Below are positions 25,520 to 38,559 of a DNA stretch of 64,000 nt, in pieces (position 1 is the first letter of the stretch; the number at the start of each line of letters is the position of its first letter). The notes under the pieces are model-generated. The model was not told the DNA's origin. It did no database searches and worked only from the letters and a program-made list of their open reading frames with translations. Location: positions 1-64,000 of the forward strand of contig JAODUP010001487.1 in NCBI GenBank assembly GCA_025642065.1. Direction: 5' to 3'. Both the position numbers and the translations under genes were made by a program. This DNA comes from Paralvinella palmiformis (lineage: Eukaryota > Annelida > Polychaeta > Terebellida > Alvinellidae).

Positions 25520-26530
25520 CCGAATCAATTATCCCTGGCACCACTATGCAGCTGAACTTTACACTACAGTCTCGGGTTAGAAGTCTAAGAATCACAGTGT
25601 TGCATGACGATTTACGCGTGTAGTGGCAGATCAATGTCTTACTGAAAATATTTATATAGGCTATGCATCAGCCATATTGGAGTTTTATTTTTAGTCCATT
25701 AAGGTTATGTGATCTCCAGATCATAATCTTGTATTTAATAGGAATCACATAGACTTAATTCAGTAGATATATGCCACTAAACTAAGTAACGTTCAGCGCG
25801 ATTTTCATAGCTGTCATGGTCCGACCTGTCTAGTTCAAATTTATTTATTGTAGAACCTTTGCCACCTCACATGATGATGTGAATGGATAAAATCAATGAT
25901 CACATATATTATAATTCAGTGGGTGATTCCTATTACTGTAACATTGGTATTTATGCGTGATATTGATATTGAAAGTGAATTAACTGTTTTATTTTCTAAA
26001 TCAGCCATTCGTGCAATGTTTACCAGATGTAAATATCAAGGGTGTTAATGTTATAATTTTTTATTTAATAATCTACAGGTGATACATATATGATTGGTTC
26101 CGAGGTACAAGTAAAAATAATATTCCAAAACTTGCAAATTGCCCTTTACTTAAATATTAAACAATCTGCATTAAAGTCAATTTACGTTCAAGTAAAAGTT
26201 TAAGTTTTAAACCACTTATTTATTCAATTGAAATCTATGCTAAAACTCCCCTACGAGTCAACATGAGTAACGAAGGCTCAACTAGGTCATTCATCTGGAA
26301 AGATCGTTGGATTATATCCTGGGTTATATCCTGATAAGTATTGTGTTAAATCATTTGGAAAGTCACAATCGTTCAGCTGAAATGTAATATGAAATAATTT
26401 GCTGAAAGATTTCCAGTATTTACCGTTAGTGAAATCTTGCCGGCTCTTATTAACAGTGGGTGCCATAGTTGTTTCTATCCCGAGACCGCAGTTGGTAACC
26501 GATGCAACGGACTTGGCTTGAATCTGTCTA
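25520..26530 (-). repeat. Dispersed ~0.9-kb repeat, copy 2 (inverted relative to copy 1)
   Basis: Reverse complement of 7790-8690 with many small indels. Shared landmarks include GTTAGAAGTCTAAGAATCAC near 25577 and CCGATGCAACGGA near 26498. The two copies lie on either side of units B and C in opposite orientation. Confidence 0.7.
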
Positions 26531-27019
26531 TTACAGAGTCATCAAAGTCCTGTACACATCTCTGTACGGAGATGTTCTCTTTGTTCAAGCGTAAATATCA
26601 CAAGCTATATTTTGTCAACATTCAACTTTAGCATGTTCTTTCTATCCATGGTTTTACATACATCGCATGTAATTCTATTCTACAAATAGCGTCATATCAC
26701 AAGAATATGAGAAGTATTTATTTCCATGTCGCAGAATTATGGTATAATTAAAACATACTTTCACTTATACGTTTACCTAGTACAGAGTCATGTAGGAGAC
26801 TAATACAAGAACACTTTAGTTTCAGTTATGTAGATATATCAGCATGATTCGCGATCAGGATACTGAACCTATGCTTCAGACATATAATGAGTATATTATG
26901 ATCGATATAGTTAAACAAACAATTAAACTCATGATTAATAATGTTTCTGCAACTTCTTGATTTAGTGCGTCATGTTGTTTAACTGGACCTTAAGCTATAG
27001 GGTGGTGTGGGTCAGACAT
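26531..27019. other. Intergenic, no feature recognised
   Basis: AT-rich sequence with no coding or repeat signature. Confidence 0.4.
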
Positions 27020-27314
27020 GGGGTCAATTCCATTTTGTCAATTGCAATTCCACTCTATTCCATCTGGTCAATTCCAATTCCACATTAAATTGATCAATTC
27101 CACTTCAATTTCATTTTTTCAATTCCAATTCCATCATTTGCTTACATCTTTTTTACCTACTACTTTTTACCATGAGTAGGTATTGCATAAAAATATTTCT
27201 GAATTAAAAATTAAAATGGTAAATTAATTTGTGGATTCCATTTTTTAAATACTCAATTCCAATTTTGGAATTGGTATTGCCCGTCTATTCCAATTCCGGA
27301 ATTGAATTGACCCC
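27020..27314. mobile_element. MITE with AATTCC subterminal repeats (295 bp)
   Basis: Perfect 11-bp terminal inverted repeat GGGGTCAATTC...GAATTGACCCC. Both arms are iterated CAATTCCAATTCCA words. Noncoding. Organisation matches the MITE at 3746-4186 with a different repeated word. Confidence 0.7.
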
Positions 27315-27412
27315 ATCTCTTGTGTGGGTAAAACCCACCGGACATCAAGGATAAACGTGTTTACCTGTAATTGTGGAATATTGAGCTGAGATTTGGAAAA
27401 ACGCAAAACTTC

Positions 27413-27416
<4 letters not shown>

Positions 27417-27450
<34 letters not shown>

Positions 27451-27587
27451 GATGAGTAGCCCAGACATATATATGTTTACGTATGCATAGGTGGAGGTGT
27501 ACGTTTTTGTATGCATAAATACAATTATTTATTGCTTTAATTATGTATAGCTGGAGGTACGTTAGTAGTTGATGTTCTGAGCCAGTG

Positions 27588-27634
<47 letters not shown>

Positions 27635-27660
27635 TAAAACACGCCACACACACACATACA
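27417..27660. repeat. (AC)n and (AT)n microsatellites
   Basis: (AC)n at 27417-27447 and (AT)n at 27592-27632, separated by unique AT-rich sequence. Confidence 0.9.
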
Positions 27661-28162
27661 CGGTGCAAGGTTGAATTCTGGAGCAAGCCCGCCCCGTATT
27701 AAAGAATACTAGAAGCGGCTCGCTGCTCAACAATATTCAATGCGGAGGGCCGAACCGCACCGCAAAGTTACATACCATACTTGCATTCCAATGATAGGTC
27801 CACAAAAGCGCGCAAAGTATTACTGATACATGAATTATTTCATAATGCAATCAAGTATTAAAAAATACACATCAGTATTACAAAGCACTAATAATCAATA
27901 AAATGTTGTTCACGTTTGAACCTTTGAGAGATGAGCGTCGCTGACTGACCACATAACTGCCTAAACTAAAGTTCCCTTTACTCGCAGTACTGGTTGCAAT
28001 TACGTAAAGTGTTACGAGGAATGAATGCTGGACCCGGGAATTGATTAAAATTCAGCTTCCACCATTGGAGAATCTCAGTACATGTGTCATTTGGGATAAT
28101 AGTGTTGTGATATTTGACAATCACACAAATGGTGTGTCTGGCTTTTTTGCGTTGTCAGGAAA

Positions 28163-28490
28163 TTAATTTACTTGATCAAGGCGTTGGTGTTTCTCTTGTT
28201 GCACAATGTCCAGCGTAGGCTGCCGAAGAGGCCACTGATACAGTTGATCACTGATATAATCCCAAATGCTGGTGGGTTCAAATGTACCCTCGATCTCACA
28301 CGTTGCGGTGTAGAATAATTGCTGAAAATCGACTAGTTCACCTAACAGATCAGTATCAATCACAGTGGGTGTATTAACCTCTATAGGTGCCTGTTTGAAC
28401 AGAGTTTGTTGGATATCCCGATACTGCTGTTGGACGGATTCAAGCATCAAGACTGTAGAGAACCAGCGTGTCTCACATGACTGCCAGAGA
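28163..28490 (-). mobile_element. Probable hAT-type transposase fragment
   Basis: The minus frame reads C-E-T-R-W-F-S-T-V-L-M-L-E followed by a 95-residue open stretch to a stop at 28163. T-R-W-x-S-T-x-x-M-L-E is the familiar motif in the distal part of hAT transposases, where D/E-x-x-T-R-W-N-S-T precedes the dimerisation region. The fragment joins directly to a LINE RT fragment on its right. Family assignment rests on this motif only. Confidence 0.45.
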
Positions 28491-28572
28491 GATTACTGAG
28501 ACAGTCAGCAAGTTCTTTAAGGGAACGATCAGTGTCTCCTGTAGCTAAAGATATGTATACCTGGATGTCATC

Positions 28573-28612
<40 letters not shown>

Positions 28613-29215
28613 TGATGGTCTAATTTGTGGCTGTGAATGAGTGAGCTTAGTGGTGTGATACACAGAGTAAACAATAACGGTCCAAGAACAGAGCCTTGGG
28701 GAACACCGCAAAACATAGGCATTTCGTTATTTTATTGATTGATATATTTATTAAGAATGAACGTATCCAGGTAATTGATGTGCCTGATATGCTATACCAA
28801 TAGGAGAGGTGATCTAGAATAACAGAATAACCAATGGAGTCAAAAGCTGCAGATAAATCTAAAAGTGTTAGTGCTGTAACTTTTCCTGTGTCCATGTTTA
28901 ATTATATGTCGTTATGAACTTTCAGTAGAGCTGTTTATGTCGAGAAATATTGTTTACAAGCAGACTGAAAAACATTAGATAGGTGATGGCAGCTTAAGTG
29001 AACGTTCAAACGACAGGATACGGCTTTTTCTAATACTTTAGATATGAATGATAGATTAGAAATAGGTGTATAACTGTTTAGATCATTAGCTGGTAAAGAT
29101 GATTTCTTAAGAAGAGGGATTACATGGGCATGTTTAAAATGAGAAGGGAACACTCCTGAGCTTAGTGATGAATGAATTATCTTAGTAATTGGAACAATTA
29201 CATTTATTAAAGTAG
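28491..29215 (-). mobile_element. CR1/L2-type LINE reverse transcriptase fragment
   Basis: Consecutive minus-strand frames carry RT motifs in order: H-V-I-P-L-L-K-K and N-S-Y-x-P-I-S-N-L near 29050-29130; L-L-D-L-S-A-A-F-D near 28840; G-V-P-Q-G-S-V-L-G-P-L-L-F near 28690; and Y-A-D-D-I-Q-V-Y near 28560. Several frameshifts separate them. An (AT)n array has expanded immediately before the catalytic YADD codons. Inactive. Confidence 0.8.
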
Positions 29216-31025
29216 GAAGTTGGCGAAGTTTTATTTTCAGTGGAAAGTTAAATCTTTCGTTGTAATTTTGTTCTTATTTAATCTGACAATGGAATTTCGC
29301 ATCCTGGCATACAAAATGTATTGCAGTATTTAATTTATTCCTGTGTTAACGAAGATATAGAACACAAATATAAATGTTTATCAAAGCAGAAATATTGCAT
29401 AAAAAGATGCAAGTATACTACGTAATATAAAGGATTTATAAATTATATGTACTAGTAATGGATTGTGTACTGAGAATATATTCCAATAGTTGGCTTTATT
29501 CAGACGACTTTTTGCTTTGCCTTCAGCACAATCACATTATATATTCTACAAATAATTTGATTTATGACACCGTACCATTTTCATGGCGAACAATTATGGC
29601 GCAGACGCGAGTTGTTCCGATATTTGTCCATATTTACGTTGATTTAATAGAACTATACAGACTTTGTCTTTCAGAGAGATCTCTCCTTCAGTTTTATCTC
29701 CTTGATTACGCATCTGTAATGTTGGACATGTACATTTGTCTGACAAGAGTGTCATCTGATTGAGTGGTACGAGTGACATATCCCAGCACGTAGCATTGTT
29801 TTCTGATTGATATACAGTGACTGGTCTGTAGTAAGCTTGTACATTATTTCCTATTGTCGAGTAGGTTTTGTATAAGTTGGCTCTCTTCATTTCTTGCTTC
29901 ATTCTGAAAGAGTGTACCGTTTTAGCTAATAGTATAAAAAAAATTGGACGAAAGTGTATTTGTTTGTTTACATGAACGCAAACCTAAATATATGCACGGG
30001 CGCGTGTTTACTTTCAGATTATTCCTTTCTTGCGTTCAATCCAGTGACAATTGAGTCTTTGATATTTCAGAACAAATACAAAATTAAGGTTTAACCAGCT
30101 CTGACAATAACTCTATTAAACAACGATATTTACCAATATACTTCAATAATACTGAAATAATTAGTTTTCCATTTCTGTGTTCGAACTAATGGATTTTTAT
30201 TTTGTAAAACAGTTACGTAAATCTGGGAACATTGCGTAAACAGTTCATTTTAAATTGTGAGTGAAATTTTTTACCTGTATTTGTTTATGTAAACCACTCC
30301 ACATACAACAGCGATCACTGATAAGACAATTGCAACACCAGCTATGCCGCTGACCACGACGACTGAAATGAACAATCTACCTGCATTTAGTCACACGCCA
30401 TTACCTATAATTGGCCCAATCAAAGAACTGTTTAAATATTGTATAAACAAATAACATAATATATATCATTTTGTAATAATGGCGAATACGAAATATATGA
30501 TTTATAATATTATGGGGTAGTATTAATCTTAGAATTGATTCTTATGTTATGGTAACTTACCCGATGAAATGTTAAATACTTCATTAGATACGCTTTCTTT
30601 CTTCACAACAACTGTTAAATAGACAAATAAATTCATCATGTGAGTATACGTACGCACACTCATATACACATAATATTTATTCATATCAATAGTTTCTACA
30701 CAACATATTTTAGAAATGACCATGTTTACGTATAGAAAGAGTATTTTTCATAAGTGGGGTGTTTAGCCAAAGAGCTCCCCGAAAGACAGAAACACATAAA
30801 CATAGGTAAAGGCTACAACATAATATTACTTCATTATGATTCTGGTTTCAAATGATCGAGACACTATAGTGTCACAGGTACTATCGTGTCCGGTATCTTT
30901 AATTAATTGAGAATGCGGTAAAATCAAAGATATGTTTTGTTTTAGAATAGAGTACCATGAATGTGATAAATGAACGTATGAACTGTTGGTGTCAAAGTAA
31001 ATGAGGCATAACAATTCTCACAAAG

Positions 31026-31561
31026 CAGGGTTCTAAATTAACGCTCGCCCGCTTACCCGAGGCGAGTACAAAATTAATCTTCAGCGATAAGATGTGACCC
31101 AAGTATAACCATTCTCTTCCAGTTATCAATCTGCTGGACAAACACCCGCCTTAAAATGTTTTTGAACAGCCAAAGGGGTTGTGTCCGCTGCGGGAAAATG
31201 TGTGACAGCGGGAACAGCGTGCTGTATCGTCAGCGTCATCAACACGAAATTCCGTCCGAAGTATCGCCCAGGCCGGATTTTTGTTCTCTCAACGAATTCA
31301 CATCGAAAAAGAAATGGACCCAAACATAGGTTCCTCCCTGCTTCTGCAGTTGAAACGAGATGGTTTTTTTGATCAGCTACCAGTGACTATTGTAGTTTAG
31401 TTACTTCAATGTAGACCTTGAAATGCACTTATAATGTTACAATATCATTAAACTTCATATATTATGAAATGAACTATATGTACGCGAAACTCTATTTGGC
31501 ACAGTCAGGACTAGATAATTAATGTGGGCTAATAATTGATTTTAATTAGCTTCTAACCCTG
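31026..31561. mobile_element. Putative hAT-like nonautonomous element in unit D intron 4
   Basis: Begins CAGGGTTCTAAATTAACG and ends in AACCCTG, with CAAAG directly repeated on each side (31021-31025 and 31562-31566). The centre (31120-31370) is visibly more GC-rich than its surroundings and open on both strands, but I recognise no domain. A 5-bp duplication is not the 8 bp expected of hAT, so class is uncertain. Confidence 0.45.
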
Positions 31562-32839
31562 CAAAGTGGTGCGTCCATGTCAATAAATTATGGTCCTCTA
31601 TCAATACATATTTCTGGTGCTAAACTGAGTTTTAAACACATATAAAAAATTAAATAAGTTCGTTAAAGTTGAAACCTTACCAGTTTCTGTACAATTTCCA
31701 ACCTTTCCAACCCATTTATTGTCGATGCACATCAGACGCCATTCTTTATCATTGTTTACGCAGCCGATCACAGCCTCGTTTTCTTCTCGCTTGTACCATG
31801 TATGTGTCGGACGGACAATATCAGAACATCCACTCACTAACATCAAAAGAAATTAATTATATATGTTGATTAATTGTGAAACAAATTAAGCTTACTAATT
31901 TTCATCAATTTTATTTCATATAACTAAATATGTAAATGAGCAAAATACTACCTTACCGGAGTATCGCATGACGAAGCTGGCGTCATCTCTTCTTTCTCTT
32001 GGCAATAGATGTAACTCGACGATATTAGTTTTTGATGTGTACAGCACCCTCTCACGATCAAGCCCGCCACATATGGTGTAGTTGATTCCTATCGACATCT
32101 CGAGGACGAATCCATAAACCGTCCGACAACTGACCAAATTATAACTCTGCTGGCTAGAAGAAAAATCTATCAAATCAAGTTGGATGACCTGTCCCGGATT
32201 TGCTCTGATGATCCATGGTGAGTGTTTTGAACCACAGCCCTCTTTGTCCAAAATGGAGCTTCCTATGTGGCCAGTGGTACCAGTAAACACATTTTCACGA
32301 TTGGGTCTGCATCTAGTTTCAACTAATATTCGTGTAAAATAAGTATTTCTGTTATTGTGGAAATTAATCGATTATCGGCTTATCGTTTTATTCATTGATA
32401 AATATCGACAGATACATCAGTTGCTGCTACTATGACTACGATAAATATTAATAGTAATATTAAATTCGTTAGAGGTAATAATTACCATTTAGACAAATAT
32501 ATTCCACCTTAAGATATTTCATCAGGATCTCTAAGCAATCCTTGTTGGCTGCTTCCAGATCTTCATTCGTAACTTCAAACGTACATTCTTGACGACCGGA
32601 GCACCATCTATCGAGTAGTGGAAGGACATCATTTGCACATCCGAGGAATTCATCTTCTTTTTTAATGCACCTTCCCACCTCCATCCTGCCAAACTGTGCT
32701 GACGTCACGAAGTATGACCTGGTTACTGAGGCAGGATATATTGAGATCTTCTAATATGCATACTTCAGTGAATTCTAAAACATATTAAGCCACAATGAAT
32801 GCTTTATATTAGTCATATCGACCGAGAGCGACACTTGTA

Positions 32840-33110
<271 letters not shown>

Positions 33111-33729
33111 ATTGCAATATCGTGATATTTTGAAACAGGAAGACAGGAAGTTGTTTTTAGATTTATGGAGGTAGGTTTCGAAGGATGTTTAAATACGTTG
33201 ATGCTCTGTACCTGTTGCCTCTTACTATGTACCCTAAAACGCACATTGCCCGTGCCAGACATCTTATCTATTTCCATCCAGATTCCTTATTACACTAATG
33301 TAAGAAAGTTATGTCGTTATTACAACATGATTGAGTTTATTAGCTTTGTTTGGAATAATGTAGAATCTATATTTTTGTCCTCTTGTGTTGTCTGGCGAAA
33401 CGACCTATTAATTCATACAATCCTGCTTGATGGATTTATACTCCTGGAGTCGTTTGTTACTCCGACAGGCATCTCCATGGGTATTAAGCTGCGGACAGAG
33501 TTTTTCCCATATTATGAGTAATTAGATTACACTGATATAGGAAATTTGTTAAATGTATAGCTATTATAATCCCGATGTGTCATTCGCAGTATCGGAGATC
33601 TGCCTGAAATCCGCTGTTCTCGACCATGGGTCAAATAGATCAAGTGGATAGGCGCTTTAATTTAGATCCCACCACACCTAACTGCATATACTTAGGGACG
33701 CTAAATTAAGCGTGAATGAACGTTCCTTA

Positions 33730-34170
33730 GTGATGAACGGAAACGTATGAGGGTTAGCTGTTAGGTTCGAGTAAATCGTAGTATTTACTCAGGTTTGAGA
33801 CGATATTTCGTTCTAGTCCAGTAATAATCCATTGTGCGGTATTGCTACTTTGTTTTTATTTTAGTTTAATCGCTTTAGTGAGTCCATACTGTGTTAGTGT
33901 ACATTCTCTCTGTTATGAACAAACTGTAATGTTGTTAACACGCTGAGGCTATATATAGGACTTGAATTTTCACTTAGGTTAGAGAAGAACTTCGACGCCA
34001 GACCAGTCGGACGTGTATTGATACATGGTTCATATAGGTAGGATTTATTCAGTTATTCGAACCCAGAATAAAGCTGAGGTCAGCATCTGAGGTGTCGAAA
34101 TTTTTATATATAGGTTTCTTTTGGACCACAGAAAATTACTGTTGAATGTAAACTGTGGTGTCAAAATAGT
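33730..34170 (+). mobile_element. Possible solo LTR
   Basis: A TATA-like CTATATATAGG at about 33950 is followed 120 bp later by GAATAAAGCTGAGG (about 34067), and TGGTGTCAAAATAG near 34153 resembles a tRNA primer-binding site just outside an LTR. No second LTR or internal domain was found, and the ends are not defined. Confidence 0.3.
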
Positions 34171-34349
34171 TTATGATATGTATGTAGCAAGTCACCATTG
34201 AACCACACGCACGTGTTGTTTGTTGCGAGCTGGTGACTGGTGAGACATTACACATGTCTCAGCAAGAAAAGCCACTTGGATTCAGTCCCCTGGTCCAGAG
34301 TTTGAATTCACGGTTCGATATTCTCTGTGCCTGTGCCTTTTAATACACA

Positions 34350-34430
34350 GCTAAAACACACACCACACACACCACACACACCCCACACACACCACACACA
34401 ACACCACACACCCCACACAAACCAAAACAA

Positions 34431-34461
<31 letters not shown>

Positions 34462-34464
34462 AAA

Positions 34465-34505
<41 letters not shown>

Positions 34506-34508
34506 CAT

Positions 34509-34541
<33 letters not shown>

Positions 34542-34575
34542 AAGATAGAGAGAGAGACACACACATACATACACA
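34350..34575. repeat. Compound (AC)-(AT)-(AG)-(AC) microsatellite in unit D intron 1, second copy
   Basis: CCACACA-type units 34355-34420, AC to 34489, AT to 34505, AG to 34557. It shares its right flank with the tract ending at 33110, so the intervening 1.4 kb looks inserted or duplicated within the intron. Confidence 0.9.
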
Positions 34576-34972
34576 CAATTGCAATATCGTGATATTTTGA
34601 AACAGGAAGACGTTTTCAACACTATTTTAATATAAACTGAAGGTCTCCCTGTTTTAAATTTCTGGCAGACTTCAAAAAAGAATTGGGTATACACTGGTGT
34701 TTGGATGAAATACCATCAACGCTAATGAAAAGAACAACAACAACAAACAAAAAAACTGAAAAACTGCCTGAGTGGCAAGTGTGTACAAAACACAACTCTG
34801 CATTTAATTTTGGTAATCACTAATCTTATCAAAGCTTGCATGTGATATTTCAGATAACATGCGGAAGAACAAACCCTTCCTACCTTTATTAGACATCAAT
34901 GCATTCTATTTTTTCTAATGAGAGTTATTATATACCGTCATTTAGTCGACGAATGGAATAAGAGCACTTTCC

Positions 34973-35037
34973 GTGCGCGCGCGTACATATACACACCCAC
35001 CGATACGCACTCATACACGCGCACACACACACACACA

Positions 35038-35123
<86 letters not shown>

Positions 35124-35125
35124 TA
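34973..35125. repeat. (AC)n-(AT)n-(AG)n compound microsatellite near unit D exon 1
   Basis: AC 35017-35089, AT to 35106, AG to 35122; same block order as at 48670-48780 and 55970-56051. Confidence 0.9.
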
Positions 35126-35659
35126 AATCCATCTATACTTAGGAACCTTAAATCAAATTATACTTATTTATTTCTTATATCCACGCCCATTCGTTTTAAA
35201 TTAATATCATGCCATTCAGTTTATCTTAATTCAATACTGTTAATTCTGCTGTAAATACACAATAACGTTACCGGATAATATGTTTTCAAATATTCCCGCC
35301 ATTGTTAACAACAATAGTGTCAGCCACTTCCGGGTCATAACGGCTTGGTATACGTTCTTTGGGTCTTTGTTTATACGGAATGTTACGGAATGTAACAGAT
35401 GTAATTCTGTCATGAATTGAAACAGTCATTTTGTTAGGATTCGCTACGATTAGACAGCTTCGTCCACAACTTTGTTTATTATTTTTGTTTAATATTTTCT
35501 ATTGAATGCAATATGATTTCATAATGGCCGGGACATACATCTAATTATAAATGTTCGCTATCTTAGAAACGCCTTTTCCTTGAACCTGACCGATTTCTTT
35601 CTTTCATTATTATTCAAAAGTATTCTTCACGATATCTGATATACTGCTATACAGCTTAC

Positions 35660-35856
35660 CTCATATAATACCTCTCTCACAAGCTCAAGATGTTTTGATA
35701 AAGGAGTGATTGACTTGGTGCTGTCTACTCTGTGCAATAATGACAATCCAATATGGCCGAACCAGTCTGCGCAATGAGTAAGAATTGGGTCAGGTAGTGC
35801 CGCGAGCCGCGAATTTTGAAATGATGTTTAGTATTACAACCACTAGAGGCGCCACT
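35660..35856 (-). promoter_or_regulatory. Conserved upstream block of unit D
   Basis: TGTCTACTCTGTG at 35722, AATCCAATATGGCC, GGGTCAGG (degenerate AGGTCA), GCGAGCCGCG, and a full CCACTAGAGGCGCCACT ending at 35856. The distal TGACCT is lost. A GTAAGC donor candidate is at 35659-35658. Confidence 0.55.
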
Positions 35857-35869
35857 ACCTATCGTGTTT

Positions 35870-36132
35870 AGTCTGATTTATCACGCTAAATTTATAGTTT
35901 ATTTGTAATTTATTAGCATAATGATGATGAGTCTGGTGGGAATAATGATAGTAATGCTGACAAATATAAAGAAAACATACATCATAATAATAAAAACTAT
36001 AAGGATGACCAACATTTATAATGTTTTGTGTCAGTACCTAAATTCTAGCTTTACAATAGATTGTACCTAAAAATATGTTCTGTTTTACAACAAGTTTTAG
36101 ACATATTAAATAAAGATGACGAAAGTTGATGA
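35870..36132 (+). repeat. 263-bp direct repeat, copy 1
   Basis: Matches 36780-37042 almost throughout, at an offset of 910 bp; landmarks CTAAATTTATAGTTTATTTG and GTTTTAGACATATTAAATAA. Confidence 0.85.
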
Positions 36133-36779
36133 TGATAATGATAATAATAAATTATTATAATAAAACTAATACTACTAATAAAAGCAGCAGTAATAAACAA
36201 AAAAAATTCAAAAACATTACTATTCTCTTTATTTATTCTCTTAGAAGCATCATTGCGAAATACATTTTACCGCCGATAACATCACATTCGCAATATGTAT
36301 TTGTAGTTGTTTGAAAGGGATAAACCAGAAAAGAGAGCTTAGCCTATTACTTGATCACAGAAAAAATCACTTCACTCACACTAATATCTTGTATGTATCT
36401 TTTTTGCAGGTAAAAGAAAAGAAACATATACACAAAGAGACGATTTGATTGTACAGTAATCTGTACCATGTTTGTCATATAAATGTGTATGGTATATGTC
36501 GTTGTTCCAAATATCTCAATATCTGCTGTATGTTATATAAAACGTAACTCCATTCACTTTATTGATTTGTGTACTTGGTATAGTTATATTACATCATATG
36601 TGTTATGTAAATTCAATGAATACATAAATATATGATGTTACTTGTGTTGGCAGCTTTTTAATTTAATTACTGAATTTTATCTATTCAAATTAATATTTAA
36701 ATACTTTGTAAAGTGGATTTTCAAACTTACAAGCTTAAATATGAAGATGAAAACTATGTACATGTTGTAAGGATATCAT

Positions 36780-37042
36780 TATCTGATTTATCAGGCTAAA
36801 TTTATAGTTTATTTGTAATTTATTAGCATAATGATAATGTGTTTGGTGGGAATAATGATAGCAATGCTGACAAATATAAAGAAAACATACATCATAATAA
36901 TAAAAACTATAAGGATGACCAACATTTATAATATTTTGTGTCAGTATCTAAAATTCAAGATTTACAATAGATTGTACCTAAAAAGATGTTCTGTTTTACA
37001 ATAAGTTTTAGACATATTAAATAAAGATGACGAAAGTTGATG
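36780..37042 (+). repeat. 263-bp direct repeat, copy 2
   Basis: Second copy of 35870-36132. The 650 bp between the copies and 37043-38120 show only short AT-rich simple repeats (ATA units near 37305-37340, a C run near 37892). Confidence 0.85.
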
Positions 37043-38119
37043 AAGATTACAGTCAATCTAGAATTGGGTAATTTTGACTTCGATTTTGTAGTGCAGAATT
37101 CAGATCAACCTACAAACAACCGAAATATGTTTGGTACCACAACTGTAAGAATATAATCAAATACATAAATTTCAGGGTCAATTATCATACAACCTTATCT
37201 GACAAAAGAAACACGATTAGCAGATCATTTATATGACGGGAGATTCATTTACACAAAGGCATGAAGGATATTAATATCTTATTGCTGATGGTAGGTGGTG
37301 ATGATGATGATAATAATAATAATAATAAAAATAATAATAGCTGCAGCAGAAACAACAACTAGAGCAAAGTATATTTGCCATTATACAAAATTCATATAAA
37401 TCCATTCATTAGTACTTTAGGTCAAGATTTGTTCTATTTTAGGTTACTTTTTATGGAGATAATAGCCCTTCGGGTAAAATGTGGATTCAAACTCCCATAA
37501 GCTAGTGAGTGGTGTTCGCTTAACCTTTCCACTGGTTTCCCCAATTTCGTCAGATGAAACTTTGTACATACACAGGTAACAATGAAATTTGAACTCTTAA
37601 TAAAATGGAGCCAGAAATTATTTGCATAATTAGTAATCCCGTTTGAGTCCCTAAAGTTTGATGGCTTTTCAGATACATTTAGCTGTTAAATGTAGACTAC
37701 AGATTTTTACCTGTGCCTATTTAATGTGGTGGCAACGATTCATAGACACTAACGCATTAAAAGATTTGTTCCAAACTTGTCGGTAATACTCAATAAAATT
37801 CCATATCAAGGACAGGAAGTACCAAATCTACTAAAACTGGTAGTATTTTTCATTTATTATATAATACCATAATTCTTTCATGTTTACCCTGCCCCCCCCC
37901 CCAAGAAGAAGAAACCCGACAATAGTGCAGTCAGATTGGTCTGACAAGTTCTGTTTGCATTCACATTCAAATACTGGTATATATCAAGTGACAGAGAATG
38001 TTCAATCAGCTTAGACATAAATAATATAATATAATCTATTTTATTTCGGAAATATACATTCCATACACATTATACAATGTAGAAATTGCGATTAAAAACG
38101 GCTGTGACACACCAAACAT

Positions 38120-38500
<381 letters not shown>

Positions 38501-38559
38501 TTACATACATATACAGGGTGATAATGGTGAAAACAACAAATAACTTGTCAAGAATAAAG

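Noticed and set aside
27245..27733. 162-residue minus-strand open frame
   Set aside because: Spans a MITE end, an (AC)n and an (AT)n array; composition is repeat-derived.
33165..33521. 118-residue plus-strand open frame in unit D intron 1
   Set aside because: No recognisable domain, intronic on the opposite strand, and its start lies beside a microsatellite.
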